20,689 nucleotides of DNA, taken from NCBI GenBank assembly GCA_009602725.1, contig WELB01000046.1, positions 601,088-621,776 on the forward strand, read 5' to 3'. The notes beneath the pieces were generated by a model that made no database searches, had not been told where the DNA came from, and saw nothing but the letters and a program-made list of their open reading frames with translations. The position numbers and the translations under genes were made by a program. How positions within the stretch are numbered: position 1 is the stretch's first letter; every line of letters starts with the position of its first letter. Shown piece by piece: positions 1 through 9,185 of the stretch. The DNA is from Spirogloea muscicola (Eukaryota; Streptophyta; Zygnematophyceae; Spirogloeales; Spirogloeaceae).

Positions 1-602
1 CCTGCAGCGCTCCCAAGCGCTTGCTTTGCACCGCCGCGCTGGTCGCGCCCTTGCAGCAGCCTCTGGCTTGCGCAGCGGGGTTGCTCTTCCTCCCCTCAGC
101 TCATCTGACTTCTTACTGCTGACACGGGGGTATTGAGGGCGCCCTGTCTGCCTAGCCTTTGGCTCCGTCATGAACACCTGTATGCATCTGGCTGGCATTT
201 CACAGCCGATTCTTTCATATCAGCAGCCGCTTTCTCCTCGCTGCCCGCTACCCGGAGACTGGTCTCTGTAATCTGCGTCGGCTTTTTTACATGATTGAAT
301 AGCACCCAGTGGCCACCTGAGTTGCTGTTTGGCTCCACGCTTTGCCGGCCCCCAACAATTTGTACATTCTTTTCCTGGGCTGGTGAATTATAGCCATTCT
401 CTACTGGAAGAGCCTTCCTCCCTCCTCCGACTGCACCGCCTCAGGCCAAGGCCCCACCTCGCACCGGCCGCTCCAAGGCAGCAGCTGCAGGCAGAAAGTG
501 GCTGCTCATTTGCGTCTCACGCAGCTCTCTCGCCCCACTTGCTCGCAGGCACTTGTGCGCGCACCAGCTGCAGCTCGTCGGCCACTCGCTCACGCTGCAG
601 CA
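1..602 (+). mobile_element. LINE 3' end, tail type A (5' cut by window edge)
   Basis: The first 136 bases encode the last 44 residues of the LINE C-terminal domain (LQRSQALALHRRAGRAL..., ending LTRGY then TGA at 134-136). A 3' tail follows, with the hairpin core GGGCTGG...TAGCC near 376-396 and a segment around 437-560 that recurs at 5880-6010 and on the minus strand at 19975-20120. Comparison with the minus-strand copy suggests the tail runs to about 602 (CACGCTGCAGCAG). It therefore ends about 33 nt before the start codon of LOB-like copy 1. The 5' extent is unknown because the window begins inside the element. It is nearly identical to 5270-6012 but lacks 181 nt found there. It is non-autonomous debris. 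Confidence 0.75.
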
Positions 603-635
603 GCGTTCGCAGACCCCTGCGGGCCCTCCACCGCC

Positions 636-1287
636 ATGGCTGACCCTGACCCCACCGAACCAGGGCCAGCAAGCGGTCCGTCGAAGAAGCTTCCTCGGGG
701 CCGCCCATCCCCGACCAGGAAAGCTTGCTCCCACTGCCGCCTCAACGCGCACAAGTGCCCAGTTGATTGTCCGCTGACCGGCACAGATCACAAGCCTTTC
801 AGCGAGGCGACACTCGCGCGCTTCGAAGAGATCCAATCTTTTCTTGGCAGTGACCACACCCTCAAGCACTTGAGAAAGGCGGATACAGGCTGCAGACGCA
901 ACACGCTACTACAAAGGTGCCACTCTCGCTACTCAAGCTCCACTTCGCCTTTTCTGGCAGCTGGGGCACTTTTCAAAGACAAAGTCCTGCGCTTCGCAAT
1001 CACTAGATCTGCTTACGGACCTTCGTAAATGACTCCCGCCAGATCCAACCGTGTGTCACCCAACCCCATCGTCGCCCTCCCTTCCATTGCACCGGGGCCG
1101 CACTCCATACCTCCCCAGCCACTTTCCGCTCTTCCTAACTGGTGCCTCGCCACAAGCAACAGCAATCAATTTTGAAGCATGAAGCAATTCTTGTGGGTGC
1201 TGCAGTCTACACTCTTATGCGGAGCGCGAAAGGTACATTGAGGAGTTGCTGAACAAGATCCAAGCAGTTGAGGAAAAAATCAAGTAA
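636..1287 (+). CDS. LOB-domain-like protein, copy 1 (two exons visible)
   Basis: ATG at 636 sits in the context CCGCCATGG. Exon 1 (636-916) encodes 93 residues: a basic, proline-rich N-terminus with an RGRP motif, then C31-x2-C34-x6-C41-x3-C45 and PLTGTDHKPF, then a stretch aligning with the LBD GAS block (F-x2-I-x3-L-G...L-x2-L). A donor (ACAAAG|GTGCC) is followed by an acceptor (GTGCTGCAG) ending at 1205. Exon 2 from 1206 stays in frame and encodes SLHSYAERERYIEELL and a short coiled coil. LBD proteins have S-L-x-Y-E-A-x-A-R at the matching place. A second donor, GTAAGG, is at 1284; without splicing there the frame stops at TAA 1285-1287 (about 120 residues). Exon 2 is one base shorter than in copies 2 and 3, so the 3' end is uncertain. 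By homology it would be a nuclear DNA-binding regulator. Family call is moderate; the gene structure is supported by three paralogues. Confidence 0.68.
917..1205 (+). other. intron 1 of LOB-like copy 1
   Basis: The 289-nt interval is flanked by GT and AG. It joins phase 2 to the exon 2 frame. The corresponding 286-nt interval in copy 3 (18674-18389, minus) is recognisably the same sequence along most of its length, so the two genes were duplicated with their intron. A retained-intron reading would end at the TAA in 1026-1028. Confidence 0.65.
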
Positions 1288-2689
1288 GGAGGCAATACGT
1301 GCGACTCTGATCAGGACATGATTAAAACATGCCCTCTTCGCACTGCCACAGTAATGCGTGGTTTGTCAAATGGGCATGAAGCACATGTTTGACCTGGCGC
1401 CTCCTGCACTGCTTGGCAGAAGGCGATGATCTTGCTACCCAAAGCTGATTGCTCAGTTCGAGGACGAGGCTGGATCTGGACTTCTCAATTGCTTCAGCAC
1501 CAGGATGAGCCATGAGGCATAGAGCCAAGCTGTGGACTTAAAGCCAGGGACATGTTGTAATTGGACGTCAAAGAGTGCAGTGCCTTGACAAAGTCGACAT
1601 TGCACCCGACTTTGCGAGCAGCAAATGCTGGAATAATGTTGTAAGCCAGCTTAGAGAAGCTGCACTCATGTTGCCGGGATGATGCTCATGGAAGTGCGGA
1701 AAGTTCTCTCTGGCATGAGTTGCTGGTATTGTTGCCTTAAGTTGACTCTGGTCTTCAAAAGAAAACTTGCAGTGAGCCGGTGGACTTCCCCTTGCAACCT
1801 AGTGAAAGTAGCTAACCTGATGCACTAGCAGAAGCTGAATGGGCGCTTTTCGAGAAGCTGTTGGGATCATGCATGCGAAGCATGCCAATCCACCATTTTT
1901 TAGGGGTCTGGATTTCAGTGCTGCCGGTATGGGCAGCCAGCGCCGCACGCTTCCTAAATCGCTCAAGATGATGGGGCATGCAAGCTGACCAGCAAGGCAT
2001 CATGGCTGCCGCCCTGCCGACATCATCAGCTTCTCACAATGCTCGCTTACAGCAGAAATTTCGCGAGATTGAGAAGACATTGTCGACATTCTGTTGTTCT
2101 TCTTGCACTGCTGTCAACCATGACCATGCTTGCTAGAGCACGTGACGTTCTCCAAGCGCTTAATTACGTCATTAGCCAAGCAATTTACAGCCGAGATTGT
2201 ACTCCTCAAACCACGTCCTAACTTTTCAAGGATGATGTCATATGATTTGAGGAATACAATAAGACGACAGTGGATGTGTATGAACGAAGAGGCCTTTAGT
2301 TATCCACTGCGTGAGAGAGTTTACATAGCCGAGATTTCCGGCACGAGACAGGTATGTTGCACACATGACGTTGCAGCCCTGTGGCCGCAATCCTTTCGTC
2401 ATTCTTCCAGCCATCGCTTTCTCCTGATGGGTCCCATTTCTTGTTCCTTCCTTCAGTATGAGTGGGCAAGGACCAACTTGCGGCTGCTGACCAAGGGTCA
2501 TTGAGCTCCCAACCTGATGTAGCCACTTGCACAGCTGTGCAAGTTTTGGCGCCTTTCGGCCCTGTGGACATTCTCCGTACTTTCTGGGCTAGCCTCTTCC
2601 ACAGCTTCGCCCGCTTCAGGAGAGCCACTCTCGTTCGTGATGACTAGGCAAGGACCTATACTTACTGACTTACTTGGGTATTGCAGCGC
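1288..2689. other. No recognised gene; possible further exon of copy 1
   Basis: Reading frames here are short and match nothing I recognise. A possible acceptor (CTGCTTGGCAG) lies just before an ATG near 1427. The encoded M-I-L-L-P-K-A weakly recalls the third exon of copy 2 (M-L-L-S-S-K-E-A), but the frame soon diverges, so a degraded exon 3 is only a guess. The remainder is AT-richer than the exons and holds no LINE module until about 2690. Confidence 0.3.
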
Positions 2690-2768
2690 TTTTCGGCCCC
2701 TTTTGGCCCCTTCGGGCCTTCGTTAATTGTTTTCGGGCTGGCTTTCCCCAGCCCTTGCCCCCATTGAA
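2690..2768 (+). mobile_element. LINE 3' tail fragment with hairpin module
   Basis: Carries the tail motif order GGCCCC-TTCGGGCC-TTGTTTTCGGGCTGGC, with the stem arms GGGCTG (2735-2740) and CAGCCC (2749-2754), then TTGCCCCCATTG. It abuts the 3' end of the minus-strand copy that ends near 2770, so two elements meet tail to tail. Confidence 0.6.
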
Positions 2769-3070
2769 AATATCTCGTGTATTTGAAACAAACATAGGCC
2801 AATGGCCAAGTACAAGGCAAGCAAGCACATCTAAATATCTACATAACCTACAGCAGGCTGACCCGCTCAAAATCCACGGGTCAAAACATAAAGGTCGCTA
2901 ACCGATGCATGAATACTAGATGTCAGGTACGAAGCCCTTCTGTCACCAACTAGAGCTCGCCCAGCTTTCTGATGCAAGGCATTAGCCTGAGCTCGCTGCA
3001 AACAGGCCGAAACTCGACGTCGCAAGAACGACAAATATGCAGCTGGCAAGCCCATTTCAGCCGGAAACAC
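2769..3070 (-). mobile_element. LINE 3' end, tail type B, minus strand
   Basis: On the minus strand, 3070-2867 reads RRRVSACLQRAQANALHQ...AGRAL...SVSDLYVLTRGF then TGA, the C-terminal end of the LINE protein. A short tail follows, with GGCCA-TT-GGCC near 2799-2808, ending in a TTTCAAATACACG-like terminus near 2775. The same end occurs at 13160-12935 and 20689-20440, which defines a separate subfamily. It is 5'-truncated. Confidence 0.72.
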
Positions 3071-3239
3071 ATCTGCACGTCGTGTGTAGCCTAGATTGGC
3101 AATGTTTTGGAGGAGGGTGTGAAATCGAGGACCCAGACAGCCATAGATGTCGATTGCCGCTGGCAGGAGCTGGTCGCATCGAGGTTAGTCGGAGTAGTGC
3201 TGCATTGGGAGAGCCCACGTCTTCGTTTTCGTATTATGT

Positions 3240-3430
3240 AGCCTTGTTACTTTGCACTAGACGTTGCCTGAACAATGTATTGGCTTGAATTGGCCTCCCA
3301 TCATTTCATGCGCCCCGCGCGCCTTCTCTCTTTCGGCCCCTTTGGGCCTTGTCAAATCCTCTCGGGCTGGCTTTTCGCAGCCCTCGCTCCCTTCGGTTGA
3401 GCTTTTCCACAAATATAACAGCGCTTCCAT
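3240..3430 (+). mobile_element. LINE 3' tail fragment
   Basis: The tail contains TTTCGGCCCCTTTGGGCCTT and stem arms GGGCTG (3364-3369) and CAGCCC (3378-3383). Its first part, 3244-3335, is the reverse complement of 10742-10810 with few differences. Directly after it, at about 3420-3470, an opposite-orientation tail piece (GTGGCTGTGAGAGACCAGCC) abuts. No coding part of this copy is recognised. Confidence 0.6.
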
Positions 3431-3480
3431 TGTAAGCCAGTGGCTGTGAGAGACCAGCCCCGAAAAGAATTTCATGGGGC

Positions 3481-3500
3481 TTTAGGTTTAGGGTTTGGGG
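3481..3500 (+). repeat. short telomere-like tract (TTTAGG/TTTAGGG/TTTGGGG)
   Basis: Three near-copies of the plant/trebouxiophyte telomere unit TTTAGGG lie end to end. They sit immediately before LINE C-terminal coding sequence. Three imperfect units may arise by chance or mark an old junction. Confidence 0.4.
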
Positions 3501-3504
3501 CTCA

Positions 3505-3912
3505 AGTCTTCCGAATGCGCTCGGCCATCTCGTTGCAGCGGTCCCTTGCATTCGCGGTTCACTTGCGCGCAGGCCGAGCTTTGGCGGCGGCCTCCGGCTT
3601 CCGTCAGGGCGACGTCTTTCCGCCGGCTAGCTACTCAGACTTGCATCTCCTGACTAGAGGTTACTGAGCGTCTCCTGGCTGATGTCTTAGTCCTAGTCCT
3701 TCTTCTTCAGGCCCCTTTGTAGCTGCTCAATACTTGTAGGCCCCTTCGAACCTTTGTCAATTCTTCTCGGGCTGGCTTGTCGCAGCCCTTGCCCCCATTG
3801 AGAGTGCCACTTCTCTAGTCCTTCGCACTTCGGCTCCTTCAGACCTTGTCCATTCCTTTCAAAAATAAAGCACGGCCAGGAATGGGCTGGCCTCTCCCAG
3901 CCACCAGTCAAT
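3505..3912 (+). mobile_element. LINE 3' end, plus strand
   Basis: The frame from about 3511 encodes FRMRSAISLQRSLAFAVH... and ends ASYSDLHLLTRGY with TGA at 3665-3667. Only the last 52 or so residues survive. The tail holds the hairpin arms GGGCTG (3769-3774) and CAGCCC (3783-3788), then TTGCCCCCATTGAGAGTGCC. A related motif GGGCTGGCCTCTCCCAGCC lies near 3882-3902. Truncation falls just upstream of the conserved M-R-L motif. Confidence 0.75.
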
Positions 3913-3959
3913 CTGGCCGCGCTTTCTTCAGAAAAGCGCCAAGGACCTGACTCTCTACT

Positions 3960-4100
3960 TCAATCTGTCAATCCTTTGTCCATTGTTTGCCGGCTGGCTT
4001 TTTCCTCAGTGGGCGAGCCCTCTCTCTTTTTCACAGCCCTTGCCCCCAGTGGGAAAGCCACTTCTTCAGAGGACCCAAGCAGTCAATCTGCGTCACGCGG
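3960..4100 (+). mobile_element. LINE 3' tail fragment, plus strand
   Basis: Repeats the TTTGTCCATTGTTTGCCGGC... and CAGCCCTTGCCCCCAGTGGG blocks of other tails, with an inserted stretch that separates the two halves of the usual hairpin. It faces the minus-strand element beginning at about 4140. Confidence 0.5.
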
Positions 4101-4139
4101 TATGTTGGCCGGGAGGCGTGGTGAGCTTCTCCCGCCGGC

Positions 4140-4853
4140 CTCCCTCCTCAGAAGAAAGAGCTCGCCCATTGAGGATAGGGGCTGGAACAGCCAGCCCAAA
4201 AAAGAAAGAACAAAGCGCGAGAAGGCAAAACAGCACGCAAAGAAAGAAAGCAGCTACACATCACTCAGTAACCCCTGCTAAGCAGCCGCAAATCAGAGAG
4301 GCTAGGGTCCTGAAACTGGGTCCCCTGGCCAGAGCCAGAGGCAGCAGCAAGAGCCCTGCCGGCACGAAGGTGCAGCGCACGGGCCATCGACCGCTGCAGC
4401 GAGACGGCCAGGCGCATGCGATACAATTGCGCCAGCGACCCTGCTGCAGGGAAGTCTACAGGCTCCCCATTGAAGTGACGGGCGATGGTGTGGCGGGCGA
4501 GCTGGGTGAGCAGCTCGAGCCACCGAGCGCCCAGCGCCCCATGGGTGTCTATGGCCAACGGGAAGAACTTGTCAGCCGGCGAATGGTCAGCGTACTTGAT
4601 CTCCTTAGCGCGAGCGGCGCCGGCGACCGCATACCCAGCCTTGGTGGCACACTGGGCTGGGTGGGAGCGGTCGAAGGCGTCGGTGGTCACCACGTCCAGG
4701 AGAAGGCGTGGCCCGCCGGCCTGTGGGGTGGCCACCAGGTCTACGCGCCGGGCGTGGAGACCGTCGGCCCTCTCCTGGAGCGGCATGACGCCGGAGTGCT
4801 CCGCAGCCACCGAGAAGCCCGCCTCCGCCAGGATGCCATGCATCGCATCGCAT
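4140..4853 (-). mobile_element. LINE C-terminal endonuclease-like domain plus 3' tail, minus strand
   Basis: An open frame on 4843-4265 gives 192 residues. Its start is a 5' truncation, not a true initiation site. In order it shows M-P-L-Q-E-R-A-D-G-L-H, RRVDLVA (D35), LLLDVVTTD (second D at 50), a helical stretch, then YRMRLAVSLQRS, AGRAL and SRGY-TGA. R-x2-D followed by D after 14 residues matches the spacing of restriction-like endonuclease motifs in some LINEs, so nicking of the target DNA is the inferred role. Related C-termini occur in algal LINE proteins. The tail has arms GGGCTGG (4179-4185) and CCAGCCC (4191-4197). This is one of the two best-preserved endonuclease regions here and has no internal stop. 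Confidence 0.72.
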
Positions 4854-4990
4854 TGCTTTGTTTTCTTAGCGCTTCCTCTGGCCCCCTTCTCGAACTTTGT
4901 TCATTCTTTTTTGGGCTGGCTTTTCCAGCCCCTATCCTCAGTGGGAGAGCCCTTCCCGAGAAGGGGGCTAGGGCAAAGGGATAATAAAAG
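4854..4990 (+). mobile_element. LINE 3' tail fragment, plus strand
   Basis: Contains CCCCCTTCTCGAACTTTG, then stem arms GGGCTGG (4913-4919) and CCAGCCC (4925-4931), then CCTATCCTCAGTGGG. It lies against the truncated 5' end of the minus-strand copy at 4853, consistent with that copy having landed in or next to an older tail. Confidence 0.55.
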
Positions 4991-4994
4991 CAAG

Positions 4995-5100
4995 CACAAG
5001 AAGAATCAAAGCAGCTTCGTAGCACTCAAAAGAAAGAAAGAGCTCGCCCACTTAAGCCCTGCTGAGCAGCCGCAGATCAGGGATGCTAGGGTCCTCTTCC
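4995..5100 (-). mobile_element. LINE C-terminus remnant, minus strand
   Basis: The stretch 5055-5095 matches the stop-proximal coding end found at 4265-4315 and 9121-9180. The expected stop is altered (TTAAGCCCTGCTGAGC instead of GTAACCCCTGCTAAGC). The part at 4995-5050 matches the adjoining AAAGCAGCTTCGTAGCACTC tail. Very short and degraded. Confidence 0.5.
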
Positions 5101-5169
5101 GCCCCCTCCCTCCTTTTCTTTTCTCCTTCCCTCCCTCCCTTTGGTCCTCGTTACTTTCGCTGCTGGCCT

Positions 5170-6013
5170 CTCAAGCTGACCAGCGGCGCCGGGAGCAGGG
5201 TGCTGCCCTTCCCGGTGGCTCGGTGCCTTTGCGTCTGGTGTCCTGCTACCGTATGCGACTGTCTATGTCCCTGCAGCGCTCCCAAGCGCTTGCTTTGCAC
5301 CGCCGCGCTGGTCGCGCCCTTGCAGCAGCCTCTGGCTTGCGCAGCGGGGTTGCTCTTCCTCCCCTCAGCTCATCTGACTTCCTACTGCTGACACGGGGGT
5401 ATTGAGGGCGCCCTGTCTGCCTAGCCTTTGGCTCCGTCATGAACACCTGTATGCATCTGGCTGGCATTTCACAGCCGATTCTTTCATATCAGCAGCCGCT
5501 TTCTTTCTCTCTCCCGGCAGGGGGCAGCCGCGCGTGGCCCGCCCGCGCGCCTCCCTCCCGGCGTACCGCCCACCTCCCTCCTCCGACGCCGCGGCCGGCC
5601 GACCGGCCGGCCGCCTCCTCCCTCCTCCCCCTCCCCCCTCTCGGCAGGGATTGCCGCGAGCGAGCTGCCGCGGGACCTCCCTCCTCCTCGCTACCCGCTA
5701 CCCGGAGACTGGTCTCTCTAATCTGCGTCTGCTCTACATGATTGAATAGCACCCACTGGCCACCTGAGTTGCTGTTTGGCTCCACGCTTTTCCGGCCCCT
5801 GACAATATGTACATTCTTTTCCTGGGCTGGCCAATGATAGCCATGCTCTACTGGAAGAGCCTTCCCCCCTCCTCCGACTGCACCGCCTCAGGCCAAGACC
5901 CCACCTCGCACTGGCCGCTCCAAACCAGCAGCTACAGGCAGACATTGGCCGCTCATTTGCGTCTCACGCAGCTCTCTCGCCCCACTTGCTCGCATGCACT
6001 TGTGCGCGCACCT
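5170..6013 (+). mobile_element. LINE 3' end, tail type A, long version
   Basis: The frame ending at 5405 encodes YRMRLSMSLQRSQALALHRR...LTRGY-TGA; homology becomes clear at about 5246. From 5270 the sequence matches 1 onward almost base for base. It differs by 181 extra nt at 5505-5685, a pyrimidine-rich, CG-rich block. A related block is present in the minus-strand type A copy at 20440-20290, so loss from the copy at position 1 is likelier than gain here. The tail hairpin GGGCTGGCCAATGATAGCC is near 5826-5844. Similarity to other type A tails stops near 6013. Confidence 0.75.
5591..5614. repeat. 10-bp perfect inverted repeat (GCGGCCGGCC, 4-nt spacer GACC)
   Basis: Arms 5591-5600 and 5605-5614 are exact reverse complements. 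They lie in the 181-nt block missing from the copy at position 1. A strong hairpin of this kind could favour deletion during replication. Confidence 0.7.
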
Positions 6014-6646
6014 GTATGCAGGGAGCCCGGATTGTCTTACTTCACAGAAGCCGCCCTCAATATAGGTGAGATCATCGGGCTCTCCTAGACTCCTGTCGAC
6101 GCAGGACAATGTTGATCAGGCACACTGCTCTATTCCCGGGATCAGAGTAGTGTAGCAGCCCAGGTTGACCCAATACCAGTAGAAGTCAGTAAAGGACACT
6201 GCTTTAAGAAGGATTTTGTAAATGTCAGCACATGTGACACCTAGACAGTCTCTGATATGCCAAGTGGTTGAATGTCTTGCAGGTTGTGGGATGAGGACAA
6301 GCATCCGAAAGTATTGCCTACGCTGCCCTCCTCACATTGGCAATATGGGCAGCAATCTGTGACCACCGCTGAGACTCCCGAGCAGGACTGGGTTGACTTA
6401 TGAAAATTTGCCGCATCAGGGCCTCTGCCTGCATGATACCTTTGACAGACTAATTTTGGGAGCCGCACTAGAGCAGGGCTTACTTCACATCATTGCAAGC
6501 AATGTGATGTGCTTGTGCCATTCTGACGCCATATATATGACTAGCAAAGCAAAGGAGTGAGTGGCGGTTCACGTTGCAGACACAGCAGAGACATGTACAA
6601 CCTCTGCCTGCCAGTAGCTGTCGACGAAGATATTGCAAAGAATATA
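6014..6646. other. No recognised feature
   Basis: Between the LINE tail and the 3' end of the F-box/LRR gene I see no long frame, LINE module or RNA gene. Part of it may be the 3' UTR of the minus-strand gene. I see no clear TGTAA-type polyadenylation signal just past its stop. Confidence 0.4.
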
Positions 6647-8695
6647 TCAAATAGCAGTGTCATGATGGACGCAAAATTTGAAATAGTAATCATGAGCTAG
6701 ACCAAAGTCGGCCACACATCGCTCTTCAACCCTCTCCAGACGAGCTACTCTTGCTCGATGCAAAGTAATGTTTGCAACATCTCGCGGCAGCCGTTTGACC
6801 TTCGTATAAGAGAGGCCGGCCACATGCACATATGCTAGTTGGCTACAAGTGGCTAGGAGGTCGGCAATCATCCGGATGTAAAGACTCTTCTCGGGGAAAC
6901 GCCAGCAACAGCATATGCGCATAACCTGCAGGCTTGTGCATGGGCTCACCAAGCGTGAGATACTCTGATAAAGGTTTGACCCAAAGGCATATTGTGCAAT
7001 ATCCGGGCTGGACGTCATTGCCACCTCTGTAGGGCATGGAAATGCCTGTAATCTGTCCTCAGAGACCTCAGTGTCTCTCATGTAACCTGGCCATGCCTCC
7101 CCAGGCCTTGCAAAGGGCACCCTACCAAGGTCCAGGCTGCCAAGCTTACTGCAACCGGCAAGAATTGTCGTCTAGTCCGTGCCATGGTGCAGCTCAAAAA
7201 TATCAGCAGGTTGAAGTGCTGTTAGACCAGAGCACCAGCCGCCAAATCTCCAAAAACTATGCATAATTTCGTCTGGGCCCCAACAAGATTCAAAGTCGAG
7301 GGAACGGAGCGATTGAAGACTGGTAGGGAAGTACAAGTCCGTTCCAGTGAAGCCAATCCCCTCCATAGTGAGAGCCTCTATGTGAGGGGCTTTTGCCAAG
7401 AAGGCACCCAAATGCGAAGCTGTCACTGTCCACCATACCAACCTCAGCTTCAAAAGGGATGGAAGCTCGTTGCAAGCGACCAGCCACTGATCGAGGGCAC
7501 CACCTGAGCCAAGAATGTGAAGCTCTTGCAGCTGCCGGCAAGAGGCAGCTGAGTCCTTGAGAACAACAGTGTTGTCATCATCTGGGATGCGTATCACTAC
7601 TACCTGCAACCTCGAGAGTGCTGTAGCTAAGTCCGGCAGCAGCTCGTCGCAAATCCAGGGGATGAAGCTGAGAAGCCGCGTCAGTGAGCAGCATGATGAC
7701 ATTAGCGCCTCATAGGAGTACGTCGACAGCTCTGGACACTCTTGAAGGCGGACCTGCTGTAGCAGCGGGCAAGCGGAGGCTAGCGCAGCAATCCCGGCGT
7801 CCGTAATCTCGGTGTAGCCAGTCAAGAGGAGCGATCGTAACTGCGGCAAATTGTTGGCAATGTGTAGAACTCCTGCGTCTGTGAGAGTATACGGCCGCCA
7901 GTGGTAGCTGCTGCTGAGCTCCAGCTCCGTGAGACGCTTGCATGAAACTACGATACTTTGGATGTCCGCGTCTGCATAGGGCGTCATCAATCACATTGGT
8001 CCGTCAGACGCCCATCTTTTTACAAGAAGGGAAGGCCGATTTGCACTGCATCGACAGGGTATTGACCATCTAGATCAAGCATCTGGGTCAGGGCACGTAC
8101 TACAGAGTGCAGTAGCAGCTCACCAGAGTAGCCGCACTCCAACATGGAGAGGCTCTCCAGGGCCGTGAGCTGGGCAATGAGGGGGACCAGATTGGCCGGG
8201 GGGTAGTGGAGAACCAGCCCCCGCATGATCCGTGCATGGGGAACGAGAGCAGTTACACCGTCAATCAGCTGCTCTATTGGTACGTGGATGTGCTCTTCAG
8301 AGTTCACGTGCCGACACACGGACCGCAGGGTCACCCGCAGGTCTGAGAGTGCAGTGGCAGCCGTCAGCGAGCGGAAGTCGGGGAAAAGTGGACCCCGGCT
8401 TCCGCTCGCGGAGTAGCTGACGGTGAGGCGTAGCCGCGCGAGGCTCGGGAAGGCTGTGGCCAGCGCCGGGCCGAGCTCCCGCTTCTTGAGCACCGACGGC
8501 ACCTGCAAGTCCGCGCGCCGCGGCCTGCGCTGGCGCAGCGCCAGCTCGGTGACGGAGGCCTCGGACCAGGCGGCGCCAGGCGCGGCAGACGCGCGCGAGC
8601 GGGAGCCAGCCGGAGGCGCCGAGAGGGACGTGGGCGGTCGGCGCGGCGGCGCGGGCGAGGACCGCCGCCAGGCACTCGTCCGGCAGGCTGTTCAT
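6647..8695 (-). CDS. F-box / leucine-rich-repeat protein, interrupted gene model
   Basis: ATG at 8695 (CCGCCATGA) opens MNSLPDECLAAVL...LARVCRAWRRL, a typical F-box that would bind Skp1 in an SCF ubiquitin ligase. A single-base frame change near 8580 is needed to reach ELALRQRR...LATAFPSLARLRL, which runs to TAA at 8022-8020. A donor GTAAAA lies at 8023. The 52-nt intron ending CTATGCAG does not keep frame; a 68-nt one ending CCAAAG at 7956 does. LRRs continue (LTDAGVLHIANNLPQLRSLL, ITDAGIAALASACPLL, of the cysteine-containing FBXL/AMN1 kind). TAG at 7174-7172 interrupts the frame, yet the same frame resumes with AGCSKLGSLDLGRV and runs to TGA at 6649-6647. The LRRs would recognise a substrate, unknown here. 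It may be a pseudogene, or a working gene with sequence errors or an unseen intron. Confidence 0.6.
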
Positions 8696-8789
8696 GGCGG
8701 GCGGAGCGTCGAGACGAATGCGGCTGAGACGAGAGAGCGCCGGGGCGAGCGCTGGACCGGCTCTGGAAGAAAGATAGAAGAAAGAAGGA

Positions 8790-9185
8790 AGACTGTTACA
8801 GTACAGGGCGATGGCTGTGATTGGCCAGCCCCGAAAGAAGGGCGTCTCGGGTCGAGAGAGAAGGTCTCGCCCATTGAGGATAGAAGAAAGAAGTGGCTCT
8901 CCCAATGGGGGCAAGGGCTGTGAGAAGCCAGCCCGAAAAGAATTGACAAGGTTCGAAGGGGCCAAACTACGAGCTAAGCAGCGACTGCGGGGCCTGAAGA
9001 TTGAGGATAGGGGCTGGAGAAAGCCAGCCCAGAAAAGAATGAACAAAGGACGAGAAGGGGCCAGGGGAAGTACGAAGAACAACAAGCACTGAAAAGAAAC
9101 GAAGCAGCTACGAAGCACTCAGTAACCCCTGCTAAGCAACCTCAGGTCAGAGAGACTGGGTTCCTGGAAGCGGGTCCCCTAGCCA
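8790..9185 (-). mobile_element. LINE 3' end, minus strand (short coding remnant)
   Basis: Minus-strand 9180-9121 encodes the protein end with TTGCTTAGCAGGGGTTAC then TGA, matching the end at 4265. The tail then carries three hairpins: arms at 9011-9017/9024-9030, 8915-8920/8929-8934, and GGCTGTGATTGGCCAGCC near 8815-8832. The tail finishes about 100 nt upstream of the F-box gene start, so it may overlap that gene's promoter. Confidence 0.65.

Noticed and set aside
498-635. Upstream extension of LOB-like copy 1 to 498
   Set aside because: These codons lie in the type A LINE tail, which is also read at 5942-6010. The ATG at 636 has good context and matches the start of copy 3.
3983-5405. Long plus-strand frames (333 and 306 codons) as genes
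   Set aside because: They run antisense across the minus-strand LINE domain and through tail hairpins. Only the last 50 or so codons before 5405 match the LINE C-terminus.
7172-7174. TAG reassigned to an amino acid
   Set aside because: One in-frame TAG in a gene that also has a frameshift is not evidence of a changed code. The clear LINE frames end in TGA and the intact LOB-like gene ends in TAA, so no test of TAG is available here.
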